From Otis tarda (lineage: Eukaryota > Chordata > Aves > Otidiformes > Otididae), in NCBI GenBank assembly GCA_026413225.1, contig CM048553.1, positions 18,166,501 through 18,230,500 of the forward strand: a DNA stretch of 64,000 bases, read 5' to 3'. The position numbers were made by a program, and so were the translations under genes. The notes under the pieces were generated by a model. That model was not told where the DNA came from. It ran no database searches and was given only the letters and a program-made list of their open reading frames with translations. This document shows positions 39,501 to 51,500 of this stretch, piece by piece (the stretch's first letter is position 1; every line of letters starts with the position of its first letter).

Positions 39501-42500
39501 CATCACCCTGCTCCTGCACCAGAGCAGACGGAAGAACCACTGATAACTGCTAAATACAGAGGACTGAACCAAGTCCTGAGCAAGCGCATCTCAGTGAAAT
39601 TATACCTGGGCCAAGACTGACCTAAGCAGTTAAAGTGTACTTCACTATCACTGGTGAAACATAAATAAACAGAAGCAGAGAGAGACGTAAGTCACCGTCC
39701 TACTGAACAGCTCAGGGAAGACCTGCTTACTGGGAACACGCACGGCTGGAATAGTCACATAACCTATTTTAGACACCTAATGTAGGTTGCCTATGTCAGT
39801 AGGCTGATGTCTGTGTATGGTCAATGCATAGAATTAGGTGAACCCCTCCAGACAGTGATTAGAACATCTAAATTAAGGAATATTTAGGTTCCTAATTTGG
39901 ATGCTCTGAGTTTCCCTCCAGAGGTGCCTCGCTTCACTGACTGTGCAGAGAGCGAGGCTCCTAATTTAGGAACATGATGCACTTCTCAATTAGGAAAGGA
40001 ATTACTTAGGAGCTGTGAACTACTCCTTCCTTCCCTTCCCCTCTACTGGCAGCTAAACCTATCATGGCATCAGACTGAGGCCAGATTCTGGTTACAGTAA
40101 TATTGGCGGCAACTGTGGTGTAACTTTATCCACTTACAGTAACGGAAGCTCTAGACTGGTAGAAATTAAAATAAGAGTTTAGTCTGTGATGTTGATATTC
40201 TTGTCTGAGAATTGCTGATACTGGAATCTTTACTTCTGTCTGAAAATTTTGAGACAAAAATCTCAATGTTTCTAAACACATAAAGTAACTTAAAGCTTTG
40301 TTTACTATCATGCCACATACGCAGAGCATGAGGAAATGATAATATCCCATTTACAGACTGCTTGTTCCACAGCCATTGTCTTAGAAGAGCATCCAACTGT
40401 GGCAGAGAGAAACCACAATCAGGCTGGGGAGTCTAAAAGGAAGCAGAAGATCACAAAGACGTGATAAATAAGACAAACGACACTCATAACTTGGTGTCTA
40501 TTCAGGTTCTGCGGGACATTTCCTATCTAAAAATGGAATTGTACTTCTGGGCCTCTGCAATTCCTGTAACAGTCTTTGCTATTTTAAGGGTTAAACCCTG
40601 ATCCCACATCCTTTGGGCAATTAAGGATTAAAGGATCCTGTCTTGACTCAGCTCGTTTCTTCACTTCCCTAGAAGATGTGCCCTTACATAATTTAGAGAA
40701 AAACCTTGATTGAGGAAGCGGCAAAACTGCAATTTCAAGATACTTTTAAAATGTAACGGATTTCAGATGCTGTTCTAAGGATTTGCTACTATATTTTATT
40801 TTGGAATGTTTAATTTGCTAAGGGAAATGCTGCTTCTCTGGCATGAACACACAATTATTAAAGCTCATTTCATTATTTTGAGACTGATAGCACAATTTGG
40901 TTCATTGTTTAACATTTCATTGCTATGAATACAATGAAATTCTCTAATGATTAATAGGATTTGTTATTTTAAATAATCATGCTGAACCTTATTTGCAAGA
41001 CTTATTAGGTCTGTATCTTCCATATGAATAATGCATCTCTAACTGTACAGCCAACTTTGGAGAGCTGCTACTCATTTGTAGAATATCCTTCTCCCTGCCT
41101 GCTTTGGGGACAATTATTCTGCAACGTGGAGCCCACAGTTGTGTACCACATCTCATCCTACTGCCACGAATGGCATCCTCAGAAGGATTTCCCCCCAGAC
41201 ATTTCTGATTAATTTTTAGGACACTTTGCTCTGTTGTACACACACACACAGAGCATTTCCATACTCTTGTCTTCGTGTATGTTGTCACCCTCTCAGCAGG
41301 AAGTGGTTTCTGCTAGAAACATTTCTATTCTCAGCGATTTTCTGTGCCCCCAGAGTGACCTGAACAAAAGACACTTGCGGCAGAAAGTGCAGAAGTCCAA
41401 TGCTAAGCTCCCACTGTTTGATGTGATCCTTACCGTTCATATTGACATTTATACAGACACAAATGAGAGAAAAAAATGGCACTGGTTTGTAAATTCTGCT
41501 CTCCTTGGGTTTCAGCCACAGAAAAAGCTGGTTTTCAGCACAGCTCATCCCTTTTTATTCCCAGTGAAGGACTAACAGAAATGAAGAGAATTGTCTAGAA
41601 CTTATTTTCTTATATTTTCTTCATCATACAATCATACAAGCAGAAGTAACAGGTAGGAAAAAAAAACAGAAACACATACATGTTCTGATGTGAAGGCAAC
41701 CAGCCTGGGAATAGCTGCCATTCCTTTTTCTTTAACTTCTGGGAACATCTTGAAACGTGCAATCAACATAGCATACATGTTAGATATGGCACCACCTGGA
41801 GTCCACAGTAATATACTGTTACTTTTTCTATGCATCGTAATATTATTGCAGAACAAACGACAAGTCTTCCTACAGTTTTTCTAACTCTAATGTTAATCTT
41901 TCTGCTGAATGGCAGATTCTTCTTCCTGATGCTCCTCACAGCTGGGTTGTGTAATAACAGGATCTACTACACCCAAGTAACAATTTATGCAAAAAGTATT
42001 GCTGCAAAAAATGATAGGGGTTTCCTTTCATCCTCATTTTTTGTTACCATTTCTCCTTTACTCCTCAATCTTATTTTTCCATACGCCATCAACACACAAT
42101 CCCCACTCTGTTCCACCTACCCAGTGGACGCCACCACAAGACAACTTCCTAAGTGGCTTCCAAACGCAACCTAAACTGTGCTCTCCCCTCCCAAATTAGG
42201 GTGGTGTTTCAAGCCCCAGCTCTGAGGAAACCCACACAGTGTGCCCCCACAGATATGATCTTCTGGATAACTGGAGCGAGGGAAGGGAAGAAAAAGAATC
42301 ATTCTAACAAATACTTCTATTGTTATTTGTCCTCTGATGGGAGCAAGGGGAAAAGGTTAGATGTCCCTAACACTAGCCTAGAAATCACTGGCATTCATTG
42401 ACTTAAAATACCCACTTCAAGATGGGTATCAGATGACAGCTCTGTAGTATTCTGTTCCCGTATTTCAGTTATCAATGCATAAATTAAAAACAATCACTTC

Positions 42501-45500
42501 AGTTTTCATTTTTGAGATTTTTACAAACTAAGCTTCTGTATCTACAGCGGAACCATGTTTGGTTACACGTTAATGCTGCATGAGCACTATGGGAATATAA
42601 TGCAGAACCCGGGGCAGAGTCTGAGTACTTTTACATGTGCACGCACACAAACATACACACACACAGACACAGAGATGTATACATAAAATCCATCAGTTTT
42701 ATCCTGTATATATACTATATATATATATACACAGATTGATTATATACTGATGTTTATGCACGTATATTTATATAAAGCAAAGATGTATATTGATCATGGT
42801 TTTAGGCTTTTAAATGAACAGGTCAGAGGGCAGCTGAGGTAGAGTTCAGCTAATTCAACTTTCCTCCGTCTAAAAACAGACTCAAGAGCACAAGACAGGC
42901 ACTTCCAGAAGATGATTCAGCTCATCCTAAGGTACCTGCTTGTGCTAGGTGGGATGACTTGCCCTGCAAACTCATCCACCCCTCTCCTTTGAATATATGA
43001 GAGCTGCTGTTAACTAGCCCAGGGCAGACACCCAATGCTTGGACAGCCAAAGTGAGACAAGATAAAATCCACCCTTGAAACAGATGAAATTTAGGTCTGC
43101 TGAAAGCAGGGACATTACACCATGTTACAGCAGCAGGGTATATGTGCTAGCAAATTTAACATTGTTTTGAATTTTGTAAGATTTGTATTTATCCCACTAG
43201 AGCTATATATACTGTTCCATAGCCCACAGAAACCGTGCCCTTCATTTCCAACCAGTGTTCCAGCTCCAGCCTTGCAGTGATGCTGCCCCTGCTGTGGGCA
43301 TCCCCTGACCTCACTGGCCCTCCTGTAAATCCAAGGGAAAATGCCACAGAGGAACGGCACCACCAGCGCCGGTGCCAGCACAGACCAGGCTATTTGCTCT
43401 CCTTTCAACTATCTTGAGAGGCATGAACACATTTCTACACCTCTTCACAAACAACAAAACAAGAAATGGAGAGAATAAGAGGAAATGTTCAGGTACCCAT
43501 CCCTAAAAAACGCAGATGGCATGTAACGGCTGCCATTGATGATTTAGGTGCCTGAACTAAGGTGTCCGTCTTGGAGAAATTTGGCCTATCTTGTCCGAAG
43601 TCATTGGCTCAATGAAGTCAAAAGAATCAAGACTGAAACGTTAAGTTTCTTCAATACTAAGCTTTCCTATTAGTACTTATTACTCACACATTTAACCTTG
43701 AGCTTACTAATAAGCCTGCATTCTGGCTTTAATTTTGCAGCTGTGTTTACACCCACTGTTAATTGCAGGCAAAAAAACCACACCTACAGAGAACACACCT
43801 GGAGAACCTGATCAGCCCTTTATGTTTTGCACATATTGATACCATATATTTCACTCAAATGCAGAGAGCGAGAACCTTTTCTTCACAACAGTAAGGTCTT
43901 CAGCTGAAGTTGTGACAGCTTGAAATGAGAAGACAGCATAGGAATGATGTTGATTACTGCCTAAAAAAGCAGAATCTGCACAGTGGGTATTGCTGCCTTA
44001 AGCGAGTGAATTAGAAAGATGCACTTTGCACAAACCAGAAATTGCAGGGGAAGAACGGATGGCAGCACTGCAAACAGCCGGTGCTGCGGATGGCAGCACT
44101 GCAAACAGCAGGTACAGGCCTGCCAGAGAGCCCGTCCCAGGCAGGTTTCAGGTAGATGAAATGAGCTCCAGCATCCGATACTCCAGCAACATCCTGGTCC
44201 CCCAGGTCGGGCTGGCACCTCTCGCGGACCTGGGAGGGACAGCAGGCCCTCCTGGGGCATTCATCGCTCCTGCCTCATGCTATCTCAAGCACAGTTTGAC
44301 AAACTTGGGCAGATCTGGTGCTTGCACTGAGCCTTGCACCCCCCTGCCTGCTGCCCCTGCCCAGCCTCTGCCCACCAGGTCTGGCTGAGCAGCATTGCTA
44401 TTGGTCTTCTCTCCCTTCTCTGGTCCCTCACCAGCCCAGCGTGGCTACTGCAGCTCAAGCCTGCGAGGTGAGGAACTGAAGACCAGCCATGTTGAGTCTG
44501 GCTAGGGACTGGACAGTAAGAAAGCACTGTCCAATTTCCAAAAATTTTGCCTTAGGTCCTAGGCTCGTGACACGTTTAGATGCTTCCCTGTGTGATGGAG
44601 GCCACAGTTTTGGTCAGGCACTATACTCAGGTCTAAGCACTATAGTAAAAGCTGTCAGAGCTTTTGCTCTCAGTGCTTTTTAAATAGGGACTCAACAAGA
44701 AGTAATATAAATTCTTCTCATCTTTCTCCGCCTCTGTGCAAAGGCCCAGGACAAAAATCCTGCACCTCTTCCCAGGTGTGCATTCAGATGTGAGAAGCTG
44801 AAGATGAGCCTTGCCTGACCCTTTATCCTATGACTTTACCCTTCGTGCCCTCGGAGAGCTGAACACCCTAGGCTGTTATCAGCGAGGCCTTGCCTTTGCT
44901 CCATAATCCAGACACTCTCTCCCCTCCATGAGGTTAATGAACTCCCTTTCCAGAAGGGCTCCGTCCCCACCAGCTATCAGTCTGTTCTCTTTTGACAAGC
45001 CAAGAGGCTATGCCCAATGCCAATTCTTTCAATTTTTTTTGCAATTTGGTGAGATGGATAGGCCCAAATTTTTAGCAATGAAAATCCAGAGTACGATAGA
45101 AGGTGACAAAGAGTATAAATCAAAAGACTAAACGGAATGAGCAAAAAAAAAAAAGTCTTAATGTAGTGTTTGTCAGAGTCAATGATTTCTCTACAGTTAA
45201 TCACACTCATTTTTTGCCTTACTGACCTGACCTGCCCTGGAGGAACCAGGTTTCTGAGCCTTTAGGCACTCAGATTAACTGGCCACCCAAGTACCCCGAC
45301 TGAGCTCGACAGGCCAGCTCACACACGGAAAGCTAACCGCATACTGTAACATTGGTAGGATCTTACCGACTACACTAAAATTACTTAAAGGGATGCTACA
45401 TCTTTCCCTCTTCGCTCCAATTTCCCCTGTGGTGATGGAGAGCATTGTTGTGTTTCCTCCCTCCATTATTAATACAATAGTCTTTCTATTTCATGTAATC

Positions 45501-48500
45501 CATAAAAAGTGGGGGCAAAGCAAAACTGCAAGGCAAATGTCTCTTCTGATTATGTTTCCCATGTGCCATTACAGCTGCTCATAATGCAGTACAATTTCTT
45601 CAAACAGATCCTCATAATCACATCCCTGAAATTCATAAACATGCAATATTTTATCTCAAAGAGGCCACTGGTGGTTATTAGCAAGTGTCCTCTCGAACAT
45701 GCATATTTAATTACGTTTACTCTTTAACTACGGGGGATGTCATATAACATAGTCTGAAAAATAAAGAAAGCTTGAAATATCATGTACCAGGTGAAAATAT
45801 CCCATCGCCACAGCCCCCTGGCCAGCCAACCATCTCTCTCATTTTCCTTAGTGTGACATATTCCAAAAGTACAAACACTGGAGCAATTTCATAGGTGAAC
45901 CTGAAACGTAGTAATGTCCATATTTAATGCCTTCATCTGCAACACTGAGACATCTTTTTCCAATATTACATTACATTATAGCCACAATATGCTCTATCTT
46001 GCCCTGGGTAGAGTTCTGGTTTACAACACTTTTGATAACCTTCCTTCTGATTTGACATCACATGTTTAGAAGGAGAAAAGCAGAGAGCTCTTGAGACTCC
46101 ATTTCCACCCATTTCAGTGAAACAAATCTTGCCCACCTCTTCCAGGCTCAAGGCTTTGCCCTATATTCAAGAGCTGCTGGGCAGAGCCAGACCTCCGCCT
46201 TGCAAAAACCTGTGTGCGTGTCTAGTCCCAGAGTGAAAAAATCCCCACACATTAAATCCTGCAGGTCTTTTTCTTACAGAAAGCCATGGCTCTAACTGCT
46301 CCAAGTATGGATTGTACATCACCCCTCTACATCGATGCAACTGTTCACTCAGCACACCTTTCATTTTACGTATTTATGCATGCAAAATGCCAAAATAGTT
46401 TTTCTGTATATTTTTATGGAGGGTAGCAAAAACGACATCATATTAGTATGAAATTTTATAGAAGACAGCCTACAGGACAATGTTGAAAGTCTTCATGTAA
46501 ATAGCTGTAACAACCTTCTAAAAAGGAGACAACTGTTTTTTCAGCAACCTTAACATAAAAGTATTCCCTCTTTCATTCAGTTACAGCAGCTAATATTTTA
46601 GAATATAACTGTAAAATTGTATTAAATATTATTATGGAAAAAAAATCCGCTACTTACATATTAGTATTTGCTGCTGATGTCAGCCAGTCTGCTGCCAATC
46701 CAACCATGTCCAATCCAGTTGAAAGTTGATTAAAATACCTAGGGTGCCCTGCGTAAGATGGAAAGTGTTATCAAAAGGCTGGTGACTCTGAATGAAACTA
46801 TTCAGTGCTGAACGGATTTACCTCCGGATTTCTATAGAGAAGGAAGTGCTTCCAAGGCACAAAACAAAGCAAACAGCAAAAAACGCATTTCTTGGAAAAG
46901 GCAGGATTTCTCGTGTTTCTCATTGCAGACTCAGTAAAATCAGAGTAATTACAGTGAAGGCAGAATAATGAATTCCAACATTCCCTATTATCCTTTCAAT
47001 ATGCCTTGAAAATTAGCACATTGCTGCCTCACAGAAATAGCTGTTTGCTCCCGTTAGTGTGTCATGTGTTATCGCTGGATGTGTTTTTGCCTGGCTAGGT
47101 TTGAAAGGCACGCACGAGACACCATCTGAAGAGCTTGCCAGTACATATAACATCAGTGATGAATGGCTAATGATTATAATAGACAGGGTGAAATGAGAAA
47201 ATGGAACATTTTGGTGACTGCTTTGCACATGACTCAAAGGCTGATGATTGTACGAAGATGGCAGGGAGGGTGGCGGTCCTTGTCATTTCTTCCCTGCCAG
47301 AGTGCAATTACAAATAGCCTGGCTGCTCGCAATTGTGATTTTAAACAAACTCCGTGAAAAACAGTGCTGCTGCCCCAGCAGAATGATGCACAAGAATATA
47401 CTCAAGGAGCTGATGGTTAATCTAATGGGCTCCTGATTTTTTTTTCTAAAATTCTGTTAGATATTTTTCTTAAAACACGCCTGGAGCCATTAAAGCCCGG
47501 AACTATTAAAACCCAGTTTTTACTAGTTGCTGTCCACAAGCCCCTGTTAAGTGGCACAATTACCAATACAAATTACAGACGATTCACAATAATTTAAACG
47601 CCATCCGACTCAAAGGACGGCAGCCTCTGCTTGGAAAGCACCTGTCCCGACCCACGGACAACGTACTGTTATTGCTATCACGGAAAAACAAAAGACAGAG
47701 CGAGATGACTGAGGAAATGCAGACCCAGCACCAACAGAAGACTTATCTTTGGTCTCCAGTGGCCTCTTATCAGGCGCAGACACATGGCTGGCAAAACAGC
47801 TTGGGGAATTGCTCCCCAGCTCCCACCTTGCAGCACACAAAGACAGAGTAATCGGGCTGCATGGGCAGACCGGAGCAGGGAGTAAAGGGCTGGGGGGTAC
47901 ACACGCAAAATCCAGCCCCCTGAGCCCTTAACCTGACAAGAGCCCTGTGCGGCTGCCATCCAGCCTGACTGTGTTTTGCACTGAACTCTCCCCATCGGAG
48001 ATAGAAACTGCCACCCTCCCCTGGTTCATGCTACCCAGGACATGCAGCCAAACCCCCTCAGGCGCCAAGGGATGCTGCTGAGACCCAGCAGGACAAACAG
48101 GATCCAGCCCCTGCCCTGCATGCTCTCACATGCGGTAGGAGGGCATGGGACAGGTGTGCGCCCTGCCGGCACTGCCAAAACCACAGCGATCCCATGCCAG
48201 GGGCTCTGCCTGCAGAGCACTGCATCTCCCCCAATGATGAGATTTTATTTTTGAGAGAGATTTTTACATTTACAGCTCAGGTTCAATCTTACAGCCAGGC
48301 TCTGAGCGGGTTCCCAAATTCCACCAGAAAGGAACAGAAAATTAGGAGTTGAAAGCCTTTGGTGAATCTGGGCCACAGGAAGGCTCAAAGATGCCAGAAA
48401 AACTCCTGCTTTGGAAATAAATCCACACTGAAAAGCTGAAGAACAGCAGAATTCATATTCGCAGCTGCAATGTCTCAGCAGCTCTCCACCAGCCCCATAC

Positions 48501-51500
48501 CCAGCCCCAGGCGACAGCTCTGTTGTCACTGCTTGTTTCTTCAAGGAAACCCCACAGCACACCTCCTGCTTCGGGAACCACCGGAGGAACGGGGTTGGCT
48601 GCACACGGGGCTGGGGGCAGCCATACCCTAGAGTGAGCGAGGTTGGGGGGAGCAGCTCTGTGCCCCTGCAGAGACGTTTCTGCAGGGAGAGCAGGAGCTG
48701 CTGCTGGCACGGCTGCTGGCAGAGTCCCCAGCGCTGACACTCGTAACATGGCCCCCTCCACTCTGTGCCCTTCCCTTCTGCAACGTGGCCTTAATGCGCG
48801 ATGGCAGAAAACGCAATGCCCCAATCTAACCCCAACTTCACCTGCAAGGGTTCATCTGTCCGTTTGACACCTGAGCTCTCTTCCCTCAGCTAGATGGCCA
48901 CGGAAAACTGTGGCTTTGCCAAGAAGACAGGTTCCACCAGCCACATGAGAAGAGTTTGGGAGAGATGCTCAAAAATCGCTACCCGGGTGCTGTCTGCCTG
49001 AAACACGCATCCTATGTTGTGGTTGTCACTGAACAAAGAGGTGACTGGAAAACAGACTGACAGGGCGCAGGGAGAGATATGAAAATAGGAGCTTTCTGCT
49101 TACTGATTGGTTTAGCAACACACAACATATTTATGCATATCCCAGAGTAAATCAGGAGATGATGGGCAAGAGCCGGGACTGAGACACTGGGACGGCCCGG
49201 GATGGGCTTTCCCTGCTGAGGACGAGCCTTTGCCCCACTCACTCTCCGCTCAAACACGTTCCTGCTTGCTCTTGGATTCAGGCGCGGACTTCCCTGACCA
49301 TTAACATGCAGCCTTGACAGGGAAGCAATGCCAAGGGCTGAGCAAAGCCGGACAGCATGAACAAAGGTGTGGCTGGCGGCACCTGCTTCAGCCTGGCCCA
49401 CAGCGCCAGTGCCTGCAACCAGCATCTGGGCCTGCCAGGGAGCGGGGCTGTAACCCTTCCTGGGGTTCCCAAGGCATTTTTAAATGCTTGTATTTTGATC
49501 CTCCCCTGGCGAGCCTTGCACAGGAATTTTGCATCCATCCTTCCCTCTATTTGCAGATGCTGCCTTCCACGTTCTCTGAAGACAAAATTTTTGCCAGGCA
49601 TAGATGCCAGTAGCTGGGAAGGGGGTGAAAAGCCCCTAGTGTGGCTCCCACGGGCACCCCAGCAAGACACGGCACGCAGGCAACACCTGGAAGCATCCCA
49701 CACGCACCTCTCGGCCGAAAAATCAGCCATGCGCCTCCTCAAATCCCAACCCGGGGACTTGGGGATCCAGCTGTGAGGCTAATCTAAGCAATACAATTTA
49801 TTTTCCAATCAACCTCCCGGGCCCCTGCAGCCAAACGCAAGCCCAGCCCCCCCTCCCAGCCCGGGAGGGGCCGCGCCCGAAGGGCCGCTGCAGCGGGAGG
49901 GGAGGCAGACCCCCGCCGCCGGAAACCTCACCGCTTTGTCCTCCCGCCGAGGGTAATGCAAGGGTTTTACTCCGAAACCCATGCCGAAGGGCTCCGGGTG
50001 TAAATCCCACGCGTTTCGTGAGCCCCTCCCCCCCACCGCCCAACTCAGGCTGGGGCAGCCAAGCAAAGCGGCTCCGCACCCCCCAGGTGAACCCCACCGC
50101 ATCCCATGCAACCCCCCCAGCACCGGTCCTTGAAAGCGTTATATTCATTTAAACGAATTAAAAAAAAAAAAAAAGCTAAGAAGGGAAAGCCTCACATATT
50201 TACGGGAAGGAAGAGAAACGGTAACATTGTTTTAAAGAGCCTTTTTTGGATGCACAAAATGAAACAGGTCCGTTATGTGAAACGGGCTACAACAACAACA
50301 ACAACAAAAAAAAATCAACAAAAACCCCAAAACAACAACAACAACAAACCGAAAATCGCTTAAGAACCCCCACTCTTTGATTTCCCAGATTCACACATCC
50401 TGTGCTTCACAGCATTCTGTGAAAATATGTTTCCTATGCCCTACCCAGACACATCACATGGATCACTGGACTGATCGACTTTCTTCCCGTGGACATCATT
50501 TATCTGACCATTTATTCCAATATTTCACAGACGTTTTGACAGCACCCGACTCATGCATCAAAAATATTTAGCTAAACATTTCCACCTCTAAACGAGGAAG
50601 GTTACATAGATCCCTCTCAATCTTTACTGGGACCAGTCTGTTCTGCTCCCAAAAGGTGTCAAAACCAGTTTTTTGTTTTCCCCTCAACCTCCATTCACAA
50701 AACAGCCTTTTATCTCTTTCAGGAATGGCTACACCTTTATATTTCAGCAATTTCTCCGTAATTCAGACTCCCCCTAAGAGCTCCCTGCTCTCCACACAGT
50801 TTCTCAATCACAGCTCTAATCGTAGCTGCGCTTTCTGTCCGCCCCGCCGCAGTTTGTCTAAGGTGGCCCCGGGTGTGGAGCCGGGGGCTTCCCCACGCAC
50901 GGCTGAGCCCCGCGCTGCCTCCCCGTCACGAAGCCCACATCGGGGCACGACTAACGGGGGTCCCGGACAGGCAAGAGTTAACTCGTCCCTGCCCTCCCCA
51001 GTGAAAAACGACAACAACAGAAGGCAATTAAAACAGTTCGGGCTTTGTTTTTACTGCTGGAGCCTGAAGTTGGGGGAAAAAAAAAATAATAAAAAAAACC
51101 CAAAACAAAATCCAAACAATACTCCCGTGGGCAATTCTGCCAAATTTTCCTGGGTTTATGTCCTGCAGGTACGGGGAGAGACACGGCAAATGGCCGCTCA
51201 GAGCTCTCATTTCCAGGCTGTTTATTGCGATTTTGGCTGTTAAATGGGCTGATCCCTGCTGCCCCCGCTACAGGGACACCCCCACCGCCCCCCCTCCCCA
51301 TATGGAGCAAGGGGCAATCCAGGGCCATCACTGGTAACACCGATGAAAAGGAAAGGAGGGAAAAGGTGGTGAACAGGATGCTCGGTGCCACACTCGGCGA
51401 CTCCGACGCACGGAAGCATTAATTTTAACTGGGCAAGGGCGGGCGATGTTGCACCGACAGCTGCAGAGACGAGGCCGCCGGAGTATTCCATCATTTAGGA

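Larger units (their letters stand above)
41796..45787. other. GAD2 intron 6
   Basis: This 4-kb intron has a CA/TA microsatellite at 42641-42735 and a 31-bp-period duplication at 44056-44109. No nested exon or named mobile element was seen. Confidence 0.5.

Noticed and set aside
49278-49776. Overlapping 154- and 139-codon frames on opposite strands
   Set aside because: Opposing long frames in GC-rich intron sequence are expected by chance, and neither resembles a protein family.
50656-51243. 195-codon plus-strand open frame in GAD2 intron 4
   Set aside because: It has no domain, spans both a GC-rich patch and a poly-A-rich patch, and is overlapped by other frames. Composition explains it better than coding.
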